Of a DNA stretch of 64,000 bases, positions 33,623 through 42,063 are shown piece after piece. A program made the position numbers and the translations under genes. This DNA comes from an uncultured cyanobacterium (GTDB lineage Bacteria > Cyanobacteriota > Cyanobacteriia > PCC-6307 > Cyanobiaceae), in the NCBI GenBank assembly GCA_903823115.1, contig CAIJRN010000053.1, positions 1-64,000 on the forward strand, read 5' to 3'. The stretch's first letter is position 1, and the number at the start of each line of letters is the position of its first letter. The notes beneath the pieces were generated by a model, which saw nothing but the letters and a program-made list of their open reading frames with translations, searched no databases and was not told the origin of the DNA.

Positions 33623-35383
33623 ATGCGAGTCAGCTCCGTTCGCGAGCGGTCGATGGGAGCGCTGAGGCCGATGAGTGCCCTGCGCGATCAGTTCTCCCAG
33701 GGTTGGTACGGCTGGAGCGGTCTGCGGGCGGATCTTCTGGCTGGACTCTCGGTCGCCCTGATCGCCATCCCGCTGGCCATGGCTCTGGCGATCGCCAGCG
33801 GAGTTCCGCCTCAGTACGGGCTCAACTCCGCCATCGTCGGCGGCATCCTGGCGGCCAGCTTCGGTGGCTCGCGGTTCAGCATCTCCGGCCCCACGGCCGC
33901 CTTCATCGTGCTGCTGGCGCCGATCAGCGCGCGCCATGGCATGGCTGGTCTGGCCACAGCGGGCCTGATGGCAGGGCTGATTCTGGTGGTCTTTGCACTC
34001 TGTCGGTTGGGGCGATTGATTGAATACGTCCCCGAATCCGTGAGCCTGGGCTTCACCACCGGCATCGCCATCGTCATCGCCCTGCTCCAGGTCAATGATC
34101 TGCTCGGCCTTGGCATCAGCCATCTCCCGGAGCACTTCCCGCAACGGCTCCAGGCCCTGGTCTCGGCCCTGCCGCAGCTCAATGCCTTCAGCGTGCTGGT
34201 GAGCGGGCTGACGGTGATCTTGGCGCTGATTTGGCCGCAGCGGCGCTGGATCCTTCCCGGCTATCTGCCCGCGATCCTGGCCGGCACGCTGTTGTCACTC
34301 TGGCTCGGTAGCCATGGCCATCCGATCGAGACGATCGGATCGCGCTTCACTTTTGATGTTGGCGGCATTCTCGGCCATGGCGTGCCCTCGATTCCTCCGC
34401 AGATTCAGCTCCCCTGGCACCTGCCGGGTCCGGATGGTGGCTCGTTTCAACTGAACAGCGAGACGATTCGGGATCTGCTGCCCGCTGCCTTCACGATTGC
34501 GATGATGGGCTCGATCGAATCCCTGCTCTGCGCGGTCATTCTCGATCGCACCACCCGGACGCGACACCACTCCAACGGTGAGCTGCTTGGCCAGGGCATT
34601 GCCAATCTGATCACGCCCTTCTTCGGCGGTATCCCCGTGACGGCGGCCCTGGCCCGTTCGGCCGCCGATGTTTCCGCCGGAGCGCGTTCACCGCTCTCTG
34701 GAATCTTCCATTCGCTGTTCATCCTGCTGGCTGTGCTGGTCTTCGCCCCACTGTTCTCGATCATCCCGATGGCCGCCATGGCCGGGGTGCTGCTGGTGGT
34801 GGCCTGGAACATGAGCGAAGCTCCCCATGCACTCCGGCTTCTGCGCAGCGCTCCTCGTGCCGACAGAGTCGTCTTCCTGACCTGTGTTGGTCTCACCGTG
34901 ACGTTCGATATGGTGATCGCCATCAGTGTCGGCTGTGTTCTGGCGACCATGCTGTTGCTGCGCGATCTGGCTCGTTTCACCCAGATTCGTGACATCAGCA
35001 CCAGCCGTCATTACAGCCAGGAGCCCCTGCCGCTTGGCTGGCGCATGGTGAAAATCACCGGCGCCATGTTCTTCGCAGCGGCTGAAGGTGTTCTCCGGGA
35101 TCTGCTCGACACCACCGAAGCCGATTCGAATCTAATTCTCTATGCCGATGGCATCACGGTCTTCGATGCTGGAGCAGCCTCGGCGTTTCACCGCTTCTTG
35201 CAGGAGTGCACGAACCACCGGCATATCCGGGTCATCGTCACCGATCTCCAGCCCCAGGTGAGACAGGCCTTCGACGAAGCCGGACTCGACGACGGTGACG
35301 ATCGCTTCAAGATCTGCTCCAGCCTGGCTGAGGCCATGGCCCTGGCTCGCTGGGAAGCCAGGGCCGAACCCTGCCTGCCCTGA
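33623..35383 (+). CDS. SulP family anion transporter with STAS domain
   Basis: Inner-membrane transporter of 586 residues. The transmembrane part (about residues 25 to 430) has the SulP signature: AGLSVALIAIPLAMALAIASG, PPQYGLNSAIVGGILAASFGGSRFSISGPTAAF, and IANLITPFFGGIPVTAALARSAA. A STAS domain (about 450 to 560, ITVFDAGAASAFHRFLQEC) forms the C-terminus. Cyanobacterial relatives include the sodium-dependent bicarbonate transporter BicA and C4-dicarboxylate or sulfate carriers (DauA-type). The wording seems closer to the DauA/YchM group than to BicA, but this needs phylogeny. The ideal Shine-Dalgarno sequence suggests high expression. Confidence 0.88.
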   Translation: MRVSSVRERSMGALRPMSALRDQFSQGWYGWSGLRADLLAGLSVALIAIPLAMALAIASGVPPQYGLNSAIVGGILAASFGGSRFSISGPTAAFIVLLAPISARHGMAGLATAGLMAGLILVVFALCRLGRLIEYVPESVSLGFTTGIAIVIALLQVNDLLGLGISHLPEHFPQRLQALVSALPQLNAFSVLVSGLTVILALIWPQRRWILPGYLPAILAGTLLSLWLGSHGHPIETIGSRFTFDVGGILGHGVPSIPPQIQLPWHLPGPDGGSFQLNSETIRDLLPAAFTIAMMGSIESLLCAVILDRTTRTRHHSNGELLGQGIANLITPFFGGIPVTAALARSAADVSAGARSPLSGIFHSLFILLAVLVFAPLFSIIPMAAMAGVLLVVAWNMSEAPHALRLLRSAPRADRVVFLTCVGLTVTFDMVIAISVGCVLATMLLLRDLARFTQIRDISTSRHYSQEPLPLGWRMVKITGAMFFAAAEGVLRDLLDTTEADSNLILYADGITVFDAGAASAFHRFLQECTNHRHIRVIVTDLQPQVRQAFDEAGLDDGDDRFKICSSLAEAMALARWEARAEPCLP

Positions 35384-35459
35384 ACCGGACAGAGCTCCTG
35401 ATGCCTGACGCTGGGCTTTCGGCAGCTCCCCCACTGCCTTGATCCGCCGCGATCCGATC

Positions 35460-36035
35460 ATGCTGAGCCGAATGAACCAACGCCTGCAGTCGTGGGGCTT
35501 CTCCTGGGAGGGCTTGCTGGATAACCGCCGCGGCGAGTGGTGGCTGCTGGCCCAGATGATCCTGATCGCCGCCCACTGGCTGCCGCCAACACCTGCCCCC
35601 TCGGAGCTGGGGATTCACTGGCCCCTGGCGCTGCGCCTGATCGGAGGGTTCAGCGTCCTGATCGGCCTGGTGCTCGGCGTCCAGGGGGCCCTGAACCTCG
35701 GAGACAGCCTCAGTCCGCTGCCGGAACCGATCCCCGGGGCGCCCCTGGTCACAAGGGGGGCCTACGCCCGCTGCCGCCATCCCCTGTACCAGGCGCTGCT
35801 GATCTGTTCCCTGGGGGTGACCCTGGCCCTCGGCAGCCTGCTGCATCTGGGCCTGCTGCTGGCGCTGGCGACCGTGCTCAGCCTCAAAGCGCGACGCGAG
35901 GAGCGGCGTCTGTGTTCCATGCACAGCGACTACGCCGACACCATGGGCTCCACCCCGGCGATCGTTCCCCTGTTGCCCGGCCTTGACTGGCGAGTGGCCC
36001 CGGAGTCTGCAACCAAGGAGCGGGCAGCGCCTTGA
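35460..36035 (+). CDS. Isoprenylcysteine carboxyl methyltransferase/PEMT-like membrane protein
   Basis: A membrane protein of about 191 residues. The segment LVTRGAYARCRHPLYQALLI followed by helices and then LKARREERRLCSMHSDYADTM matches the ICMT/phospholipid methyltransferase (NnrU-like) pattern: RHP, membrane hairpin, EE, then Y. Such proteins methylate small lipids or isoprenylated compounds using S-adenosylmethionine. ATG 35460 is preferred; TTG 35439 is in frame upstream. The final residues (LLPGLDWRVAPES...) run to an alanine/proline end. It follows SulP after 76 bases. The substrate is unknown. Confidence 0.75.
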   Translation: MLSRMNQRLQSWGFSWEGLLDNRRGEWWLLAQMILIAAHWLPPTPAPSELGIHWPLALRLIGGFSVLIGLVLGVQGALNLGDSLSPLPEPIPGAPLVTRGAYARCRHPLYQALLICSLGVTLALGSLLHLGLLLALATVLSLKARREERRLCSMHSDYADTMGSTPAIVPLLPGLDWRVAPESATKERAAP

Positions 36036-36092
36036 GCGCAGCGAGGCGAGCGCTTCCCTCACGGCTTTAATTGCCAGGCTGGCTTCGCCGAC

Positions 36093-36599
36093 TCAGCCAC
36101 CGACCGGGCTGGCAGGCAACCCATGCAGGGCCGCCACCGGCTCAGGCCCGAGCACCACCGAAGTGGCCCCGGCGGCGGGTGCGCCGGCACCCGCCAGGGG
36201 GATCAGCAACCGCAGCGGCAGCGCTGCCTGAGGCCTTGGCCACAGGCCCTCGGCATCGAACTGGGCCGCCTGAGCGGGCAGGTCGTCGTTCCCGTGGGGC
36301 ACCAACTCCTCGCTGCGGTTCGCCAGCTGCCAGTGACCGCCCATGCCGTCGTCCATGGGCAGGGGGCGGCGGTGATCCAGTTGCAAGTCGGGATCACGGC
36401 TCAGCAATCGCAAGCGCCAACCGGCGGGGAAGGTCGGGTCAGGCTGCTGAAACAGCACCAGACCCCAGCGCCCGCCGGAGCTATCCCGGAGCTCCCAGCG
36501 CAGGGGAGCGTCGCTGGCCTGGGCGGCCAACGGGCCCAGCAACAGCAAGGCCAGCAGCACGGAGACCAAGCCAGAAAAGCTTTGAGCACAAATGCGCAT
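36093..36599 (-). CDS. DUF3122 exported protein
   Basis: A 168-residue exported protein. A signal peptide (MRICAQSFSGLVSVLLALLLL..., cleavage near AAQA) is followed by a beta-rich domain with LRWELRDSSGGRWGLVLFQQPDPTFPAGWRLRLLSRDP, the pattern of DUF3122, a family known only from cyanobacteria. It ends in an alanine/glycine-rich tail. It is divergent from psbA, sharing a 143-base promoter region. Function unknown; location should be periplasm or thylakoid lumen. Confidence 0.78.
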   Translation of the reverse strand: MRICAQSFSGLVSVLLALLLLGPLAAQASDAPLRWELRDSSGGRWGLVLFQQPDPTFPAGWRLRLLSRDPDLQLDHRRPLPMDDGMGGHWQLANRSEELVPHGNDDLPAQAAQFDAEGLWPRPQAALPLRLLIPLAGAGAPAAGATSVVLGPEPVAALHGLPASPVGG

Positions 36600-36742
36600 G
36601 GAAGGGCCTCGCGTTTAGCTGTTCACAACGATAATGTGTTAATGGGGAGGACGGAGGCCCATCTGCGGTCCATGTCCACGGGAGCGACCCACCGCTCGGC
36701 CCGCCTTCGACAGCCCTTCCCAATTTCGTTCGGGTTTCACCC
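36600..36742. promoter_or_regulatory. Divergent DUF3122-psbA promoter region
   Basis: This gap holds the 5' regions of both genes. GATAAT at 36630-36635 is a possible -10 for psbA, giving a leader of about 100 bases; a matching -35 box is not obvious. On the other strand TTAACA (36636-36641) and a GCTAAA-like -10, 17 bases apart, could serve DUF3122. No Shine-Dalgarno sequence precedes the psbA ATG. Confidence 0.35.
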
Positions 36743-37822
36743 ATGACCACCACTCCACTGGCCCCATCCCGGGGCAGCCCATGGGGCTCCTTCAAGGACT
36801 GGGTCACGAGCACCAGCAACCGCCTCTATGTGGGCTGGTTCGGCGTGCTGATGATCCCCTGCCTGCTGGTCGCCACCTTCTGCTTTGTGATCGCCTTCAT
36901 CGGCGCACCCCCCGTTGACATCGACGGCGTGCGTGAACCGGTGAGCGGCAGTCTTCTCTATGGCAACAACATCATCACGGCGGCAATCGTGCCATCGAGC
37001 AATGCCATCGGCCTGCACTTCTATCCCATCTGGGAAGCCACCAGTCTCGATGAATGGCTCTACAACGGTGGCCCCTACCAACTGATCATCTTCCACTTCC
37101 TGATCGGCATCTTCTGCTGGATGGGCCGGGAGTGGGAACTCAGCTATCGCCTCGGTATGCGCCCCTGGATCGCCGTGGCCTATTCCGCCCCCGTCGCCGC
37201 TGCCACGGCGGTGCTGCTGATCTATGGCATCGGCCAGGGCTCCTTCTCCGATTCCCTGCCCCTGGGCATCTCCGGCACCTTCAACTTCATGTTGGTGCTG
37301 CAGGCTGAACACAATGTACTGATGCACCCCTTCCACATGCTCGGCGTGGCCGGCGTCTTCGGTGGCAGCCTGTTCTCCGCCATGCACGGCTCTCTCGTCA
37401 CCAGCTCCCTGGTGCGTGAAACCACCGAAACCGAATCCCAGAACCGCGGTTACAAGTTCGGTCAGGAAGAAGAGACCTACAACATCGTGGCAGCCCACGG
37501 TTACTTCGGTCGCCTGATCTTTCAGTACGCGTCCTTCAACAACAGCCGCAGCCTGCACTTCTTCCTGGCCGCCTGGCCGGTGGTGGGCATCTGGTTCGCT
37601 GCTCTGGCGGTGGTGAGCTTCTCGTTCAACCTCAACGGCCTCAACTTCAATCACTCGATCCTCGATCACCAGGGCCGCCTGGTGGACACCTGGGCCGATG
37701 TGCTCAACCGTGGCGGGCTGGGCATTGAGGCGATGCACGAGCGCAATGTGCACAACTTCCCGCTCGATCTCGCCACGCTGACCTCTCAGCCTGTGGCCCT
37801 CACCGCACCTGCGATCGGTTAA
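36743..37822 (+). CDS. psbA: Photosystem II D1 protein, low-oxygen D1' type
   Basis: Reaction-centre core protein of photosystem II in the thylakoid membrane, 359 residues. Tyr161 (YZ), His190, Ser264 and the Mn/Ca ligands Asp170, Glu189, His332, Glu333, Asp342 and the cleavage-site Ala344 are all present, so it should support oxygen evolution. It carries Ala80, Leu158 and Ala286, the three changes that define the D1' isoform induced by low oxygen in Synechocystis, Anabaena and Thermosynechococcus. It also has Glu130 (high-light type) and Gly162 in place of the usual Pro next to YZ. A strong terminator follows. Other psbA copies are expected elsewhere in the genome. Confidence 0.98.
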   Translation: MTTTPLAPSRGSPWGSFKDWVTSTSNRLYVGWFGVLMIPCLLVATFCFVIAFIGAPPVDIDGVREPVSGSLLYGNNIITAAIVPSSNAIGLHFYPIWEATSLDEWLYNGGPYQLIIFHFLIGIFCWMGREWELSYRLGMRPWIAVAYSAPVAAATAVLLIYGIGQGSFSDSLPLGISGTFNFMLVLQAEHNVLMHPFHMLGVAGVFGGSLFSAMHGSLVTSSLVRETTETESQNRGYKFGQEEETYNIVAAHGYFGRLIFQYASFNNSRSLHFFLAAWPVVGIWFAALAVVSFSFNLNGLNFNHSILDHQGRLVDTWADVLNRGGLGIEAMHERNVHNFPLDLATLTSQPVALTAPAIG

Positions 37823-37900
37823 CAGGACTTTGAATCCTGCCCAGTCGAAGCACCAGGTGGCTGGTCGCGAATGATGATCCGTTCACTTGTCGCTCCACCC

Positions 37901-37935
37901 GGGGCCTGGACCATCCCAGGCCCCTTTCTCTGTTC
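37901..37935 (+). terminator. Terminator after psbA
   Basis: GGGGCCTGG (37901-37909) pairs perfectly with CCAGGCCCC (37916-37924) around a 6-base loop, followed by TTTCTCTGTT. The 9-bp GC-rich stem with a pyrimidine/T tail, 79 bases after the psbA stop, is a good intrinsic terminator. Confidence 0.75.
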
Positions 37936-38142
37936 AACTCTCGCCAGAATCACAGACCATGCCACAAGCGATGAGCTTTCTGCAGTCACCGCCTATCCGT
38001 GTATCCATATCACGATGCCATAGGGTTCGGCCTGGTCCATGCTTATAGGCTCCTCGCCGGGCCATGTTCAGATCAACGGCTGGATGTTCTTGCTCGCGAG
38101 GTGGAGAAGCAGACTCTGGTGATTGTGGATCAGGGCCACTGA
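37936..38142. other. Gap between psbA terminator and KirBac gene
   Basis: With the terminator this makes a 320-base gap between convergent genes. It is somewhat AT-richer and has no supported gene or further strong hairpin. Confidence 0.35.
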
Positions 38143-39033
38143 TCAGCTGCAGGGGCGTGTCTGATTGAAGCGGGACCAGTCAATCAGGCGTTGGTCTCCG
38201 GCACCTTCAACCATGTCGACAAAACAGCTGCCGTAATGAATGCGGTCGGCGGGGTAACTGCAGCGGGCTTGGACTGGACGCTGCAAGGTTTCATCCATGC
38301 CGCTGAAGCCCACCAGCACTTCGGCCTGGGCGGCGGCTAACTGGGTCGGGTTGAGCCCATGCAGAGGGCTCTTGGAATCGATGGGGTGCATGGCCGTCCA
38401 TGTGAGCAGAAAGGCCACGCTCTGATCGCGCAGCAAGGTCAGCGGATGCATACGGCGCATCACGTGTCCCTCGCTGGTTTGCTCGTCGATGGCGAGGAAG
38501 ACCTGCAAGCGGGCGTCCAGCAAGGTGTTCTGGCGCTCATTGGCCAAGCGCAGGCTCAGGGTCGGCAGTCCGTTGTAGCTGTGCACCGTGATCAGTTCGG
38601 AGAAGCGGATGCGCACACTGCTGCGCGAAAAGCGAGCAAAGGCCAGGCCGGTGCTGAGGGCAATGAAGATCAACCCTGTCAGTGATTCAGCCGTGACCAC
38701 CAGATTGACGTAGGTGCTTTTGGGATAGAGCGCTCCATAGCCAATCGAGCCCAGGGTCTGCACTGAAAAGAAAAACGATTGTTCGAATCCGGCCCGAACC
38801 AGGCCCCGGCCACCCAGGCCAGCTGGATCCAGTTGGTAGAGCGCCGCAAACGCGATGTTGACCAGGAGATAGAGCCCCGCCAACAGGGCCAGGAACAGGG
38901 GCCAGGGAACGGCCAGCAGCAACAGGTAGGGCTCTCGCCAGTGGCGGAACCAGGCGCCATCGCTGGTGGTGGTGAAGATGCCGGCCTGACGGCGCAGCAG
39001 CTGGGGCTGACGGGGCTTGGTTGATCGCATCAC
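38143..39033 (-). CDS. Inward-rectifier potassium channel (KirBac-like)
   Basis: A 296-residue channel subunit. Two transmembrane helices (about residues 45 to 70 and 112 to 135) flank a pore loop whose filter reads TLGSIGYGALYP, with the GYG of potassium channels. The cytoplasmic C-terminal domain (about 145 to 290) has the Kir immunoglobulin-like fold pattern: RIRFSELITVHSYNGLPTLSLRLANER, then LPLTLLRDQ-type wording and HPIDSKSPLHGL. It would form tetramers and pass potassium across the inner membrane. It lies seven bases from the ArsR gene on the same strand, so the two may share a transcript, with ArsR first. Confidence 0.92.
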   Translation of the reverse strand: MMRSTKPRQPQLLRRQAGIFTTTSDGAWFRHWREPYLLLLAVPWPLFLALLAGLYLLVNIAFAALYQLDPAGLGGRGLVRAGFEQSFFFSVQTLGSIGYGALYPKSTYVNLVVTAESLTGLIFIALSTGLAFARFSRSSVRIRFSELITVHSYNGLPTLSLRLANERQNTLLDARLQVFLAIDEQTSEGHVMRRMHPLTLLRDQSVAFLLTWTAMHPIDSKSPLHGLNPTQLAAAQAEVLVGFSGMDETLQRPVQARCSYPADRIHYGSCFVDMVEGAGDQRLIDWSRFNQTRPCS

Positions 39034-39040
39034 AGCCGCC

Positions 39041-39385
39041 TCAGACGGACTGCAACTGTTGGAGCTGGGCCTCCAGACGTTGCCTCAGACGGGTCTGCAC
39101 CAGGGTGCAGAGATCGTCCACCAGCTCGCTGTCGGCGCTCCAGATCGTGCGCACGCCATCGCGCTCGCAGCGCACCAGGTCGGCCCGCTGCAGCTGGCCC
39201 AGCTGGCGGCTGATGTGGGACTGGGAAAAGCCGGTGGCCTCGATCAGGGCGGCCACATCCATGGGGCCCGCCTTGAGCTGGCAGAGCAACTGCAACCGGG
39301 CCGGCTCGCTGAGCAGCCGGAAGAACTGGCTGTATTCCTCCAGCAACTGGGGGGAAGGCATCGAGCCGGCGACAGCCATGGTCAT
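39041..39385 (-). CDS. ArsR/SmtB-family regulator (SqrR/BigR-like candidate)
   Basis: Winged-helix repressor of about 114 residues. The core reads LLSEPARLQLLCQLKAGPMDVAALIEATGFSQSHISRQLGQLQRADLVRCERDG. It lacks the metal-binding CVC of ArsR/SmtB sensors but has cysteines in LLCQLKAGP and in DDLCTLVQ, 58 residues apart, resembling the redox/persulfide-sensing pair of SqrR/BigR proteins. Possible starts are ATG 39385, 39379 or 39361. It is divergent from a persulfide-dioxygenase-like gene, and two inverted copies of a 10-bp-plus motif lie in the gap, so it probably represses both directions and releases them with sulfide or persulfide. That sensing role is inference. Confidence 0.82.
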   Translation of the reverse strand: MTMAVAGSMPSPQLLEEYSQFFRLLSEPARLQLLCQLKAGPMDVAALIEATGFSQSHISRQLGQLQRADLVRCERDGVRTIWSADSELVDDLCTLVQTRLRQRLEAQLQQLQSV

Positions 39386-39389
39386 GCTG

Positions 39390-39410
39390 TATGACGATAA
39401 ACGCATTATG
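39390..39410 (+). promoter_or_regulatory. Operator-like repeat, copy 1
   Basis: TATGACGATAAACGCATTAT matches the reverse complement of copy 2 (39454-39474) in 15 of its first 17 bases: TATGACGATAnnCGCAT. It overlaps the 5' end of the ArsR gene, as expected for an autoregulatory operator. Confidence 0.6.
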
Positions 39411-39453
39411 CACCGGGCTCACCGAAGCTGAGGCACCGACTTGCGTTTTCGCC

Positions 39454-39474
39454 CTTTATGCGGCTATCGTCATA
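39454..39474 (-). promoter_or_regulatory. Operator-like repeat, copy 2 (inverted)
   Basis: Read on the minus strand this is TATGACGATAGCCGCATAAA, the inverted partner of copy 1, centred 64 bases away and just upstream of the dioxygenase-rhodanese start. Paired inverted sites in a divergent promoter are typical of ArsR-family control. Confidence 0.6.
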
Positions 39475-39495
39475 GCAGTCTGTGCGTTCCGGCCT

Positions 39496-40617
39496 GTGAC
39501 CGTTGCCCAAGCATCTGTTCTGTCCCTTGCCGCCGCCGCCGGAGGCAACGCCCTGCTGTTCCGCCAGCTCTTTGATGCCGAGACCGGCACCTTCACCTAC
39601 CTGCTCGCCGATGTGCCCAGTCGCCGGGCGCTGCTGATCGACTCGGTGTTCGAGCAGCACCAGCGCGATCTCTCCCTGATCCGCGAACTGGACCTGGAGC
39701 TGGTGGCCTCGATCGACACCCATGCCCATGCCGACCATGTGACCGGCAGCTGGCTGCTGCATCAGGCCACCGGCTGTGCCATCGGCCTGGCGGCGGCGGC
39801 CGGTGCCGACAACGTGACCCTGCCGCTGCACCACGGCGAGCGGCTGGCCTTCGGTGAGCGCTTTGTGGAGGTGCGCAGCACCCCCGGCCACACCGATGGC
39901 TGCATCAGCTTCGTGCTCGATGACCGCACCATGGCCTTCAGCGGCGACGCCCTGCTGGTGCGCGGCTGCGGTCGCTGCGACTTCCAGCAGGGCAATGCCC
40001 ACACCCTCTGGCGCTCGATCACCGAGCAGATCTTCTCGCTGCCGGATGCGTGCCTGCTCTATCCCGGCCACGACTACACCGGCCGCAACGTCACCTCAGT
40101 GGCGGAGGAGAAGGCCTTCAACGCCCGCCTCGGCGGCAGCGCCACCGAACGGGATTTCGTGGGGCACATGGAGAACATGAAGCTGCCGCACCCGCACAAG
40201 ATCGCCGAGGCCCTGCCCGGCAATATGCGCTCCGGCAAACCCCGCCAGGAGGCCATCGAGGAAGCCTGGGCACCGTTGATCCGCAGCTACGCCGGCCTGC
40301 CGGAACTGCCCCCTGCCTGGGTGGTGGAGCACCGGACCCAGCTGACGATCCTCGATGTGCGCTCGGCTGAGGAGTTCAACGGCCCCGATGGCCGCGTGCC
40401 CGGCAGCCTGCTGCTGCCCCTGCCGGAGCTGGAGCAGCGCAGCGGCGAGATTCCCGCCGACCGTCCGGTGGTGGTGGTCTGCCATTCCGGCAGCCGTTCG
40501 GCGCTGGCCACCCAGCAGCTGCTCAAGGCCGGCCGCTGCCAGGTGGCCAACCTGCGCGGCGGTCTCAGCCGCTGGCGCGACGAGGGCTATCCGCTCGAGA
40601 GCGCGACCGCCAGCTGA
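39496..40617 (+). CDS. Persulfide dioxygenase-like metallo-beta-lactamase fused to rhodanese
   Basis: A protein of about 373 residues. The N-terminal MBL domain has the ETHE1/glyoxalase II type iron site: THAHADHVTG (near residue 76), TPGHTDG, FSGDALLVRGCGR and LYPGHDYTG. ETHE1-type enzymes oxidise glutathione persulfide to sulfite. The C-terminal rhodanese domain (about 278 to 365) carries the active-site loop CHSGSRS. Such fusions occur in bacterial sulfide oxidation operons. I start at GTG 39496, just behind the second operator; a longer in-frame start at 39391 would begin inside the first operator. It leads the cluster rhodanese, TauE, OsmC-like. Confidence 0.88.
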   Translation: MTVAQASVLSLAAAAGGNALLFRQLFDAETGTFTYLLADVPSRRALLIDSVFEQHQRDLSLIRELDLELVASIDTHAHADHVTGSWLLHQATGCAIGLAAAAGADNVTLPLHHGERLAFGERFVEVRSTPGHTDGCISFVLDDRTMAFSGDALLVRGCGRCDFQQGNAHTLWRSITEQIFSLPDACLLYPGHDYTGRNVTSVAEEKAFNARLGGSATERDFVGHMENMKLPHPHKIAEALPGNMRSGKPRQEAIEEAWAPLIRSYAGLPELPPAWVVEHRTQLTILDVRSAEEFNGPDGRVPGSLLLPLPELEQRSGEIPADRPVVVVCHSGSRSALATQQLLKAGRCQVANLRGGLSRWRDEGYPLESATAS

Positions 40618-40654
40618 TCACCGCTACCCAACGTCATTTCCTTCCTTTCTCACC

Positions 40655-41221
40655 ATGGCCAACAGCTCCCTGAATCGTCCCGACCACCACAGCTCGAGCA
40701 GCACCGGTCCAGAACGCATCAGCGCCCAGGACCTGGCGGAGCAGCTCGGCAGCCGTGGCGTCACCGTGATCGACGTGCGTGAACCGATGGAATACGCCTC
40801 CGGCCACATCGCCGGCAGCCTCAACGTGCCCCTGGCGCGCCTGCACCAGGCCGACCTGCCCCAGGGCCCGCTGGTGCTCGTCTGCCAGAGCGGCAACCGC
40901 AGCGCCAAGGGGGTGCAGTCGTTGCTGCAGCTGAACCATCCTGGTCCCGTCTGCGATCTGGAGGGGGGCCTGCCGGCCTGGCAGCAGGCGGGGCTGCCGC
41001 TGCGCCGCCTGGCCAACGCCCCCCTGCCCCTGATGCGCCAGGTGCAGATCGCCGCCGGTTCGCTGGTGCTGCTGGGCCTGATCCTCAGCCACGTCGTGGC
41101 CCCGGCCTGGATCCTGCTCAGCTGGTTCGTCGGAGCCGGTCTGGTGTTTGCCGGAGTCAGTGGCTTCTGTGGCATGGCGCGGCTGCTGGCGCTGATGCCT
41201 TGGAATCGGATTTCGCTGTGA
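40655..41221 (+). CDS. Rhodanese-like protein with C-terminal membrane hairpin (DUF2892-type)
   Basis: A 188-residue protein. The rhodanese domain (about residues 22 to 115) has VTVIDVREPMEYASGHIAGSLNVP and the active-site loop CQSGNRSAKG with the catalytic cysteine. Two hydrophobic helices (about 130 to 172), resembling DUF2892, tether it to the inner membrane. It would handle sulfane sulfur close to the exporter encoded next. It follows the dioxygenase gene after 37 bases and overlaps the TauE start by one base (TGATG), indicating coupling. Confidence 0.88.
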   Translation: MANSSLNRPDHHSSSSTGPERISAQDLAEQLGSRGVTVIDVREPMEYASGHIAGSLNVPLARLHQADLPQGPLVLVCQSGNRSAKGVQSLLQLNHPGPVCDLEGGLPAWQQAGLPLRRLANAPLPLMRQVQIAAGSLVLLGLILSHVVAPAWILLSWFVGAGLVFAGVSGFCGMARLLALMPWNRISL

Positions 41222-42063
41222 TGCTGGCGACCCTGGCCCTGCTGCTGGTCGGAGGCGCCTTGATCGGCTTGCTGCTGGCGGTGCTTGGTGCTGGGGGCTC
41301 GATCCTGCTGATGCCGCTGCTGGTGAGCGGTGCCGGCCTTTCGACACGGGATGCCGTTCCCATCTGCCTGCTGGTTGTCGCCCTGATGGCGCTCGGCAAT
41401 CTCGGGCCTTACATCCGACGCAGGCAGGTGGCACCTCGGGCCGCTCTGATCCTCGGTGTTCCAGCCCTGGGAGGGAGCTGGATCGGCGGCAGCATGGTCA
41501 AAGCCAATTGGATCACCGAGTCCATGCAGCTCGGGATCTTTGCAGGGGCGGCGCTGATCGCCGCCTGGCTGATGATTCGCCGTGATCTGCAGCAAAGTCA
41601 GGGGAAAGAGGAGCCAGGTCAAGGATCGGCTTCTGTCCTGGTTCTTGCTGTCCAGGGAATGATTCTTGGCCTGTTGACCGGTATTGCCGGAGTCGGCGGT
41701 GGCTTCGCGATCGTGCCGGCCCTGGTGCTGCTGGCGGGTTTACCCATGCCGTTGGCCAGCGGCACGAGTTTGTTGCTGCTGTCTCTCAACAGCCTGGTGG
41801 CTTTGATGGCTATCGGCTATTGGCCGGAGCAGGGATTGCATGCCCTGATCCCCCTGTCGATGGGGGGTCTGGTCGGTGCCATCGGCGGACAGTGGCTCGC
41901 TCCGCGCACATCAGAACGCCTGCTGCGGCGTGCCTTTGCTGTCCTGGTGCTGGGCTCGGCCCTGCTCACCGGCTTTGAAGCCTGGCGGCGTCACAACCAA
42001 CCGCCCCGGGTTCTTTCGCGTCCCGTTCTCTCTTACCCCCAGTCATCGTCCCGTCATGTCTGA
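41221..42063 (+). CDS. TauE/SafE family sulfite/organosulfonate exporter-like permease
   Basis: A 280-residue inner-membrane protein with about eight helices and the duplicated TauE/SafE motif ([20 protein letters not shown] in the first half, [22 protein letters not shown] in the second). Family members export sulfite or related sulfur compounds. Beside a persulfide dioxygenase, which makes sulfite, the natural inference is sulfite efflux. ATG 41221 overlaps the rhodanese stop; ATG 41200 would overlap further. The stop overlaps the next gene by eight bases. Confidence 0.88.
   Translation: MLATLALLLVGGALIGLLLAVLGAGGSILLMPLLVSGAGLSTRDAVPICLLVVALMALGNLGPYIRRRQVAPRAALILGVPALGGSWIGGSMVKANWITESMQLGIFAGAALIAAWLMIRRDLQQSQGKEEPGQGSASVLVLAVQGMILGLLTGIAGVGGGFAIVPALVLLAGLPMPLASGTSLLLLSLNSLVALMAIGYWPEQGLHALIPLSMGGLVGAIGGQWLAPRTSERLLRRAFAVLVLGSALLTGFEAWRRHNQPPRVLSRPVLSYPQSSSRHV

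Noticed and set aside
36743-37822. psbA as a cyanophage-derived copy or a non-functional sentinel D1
   Set aside because: GC content and codons match the host, no phage genes are adjacent, and all Mn/Ca ligands are present.
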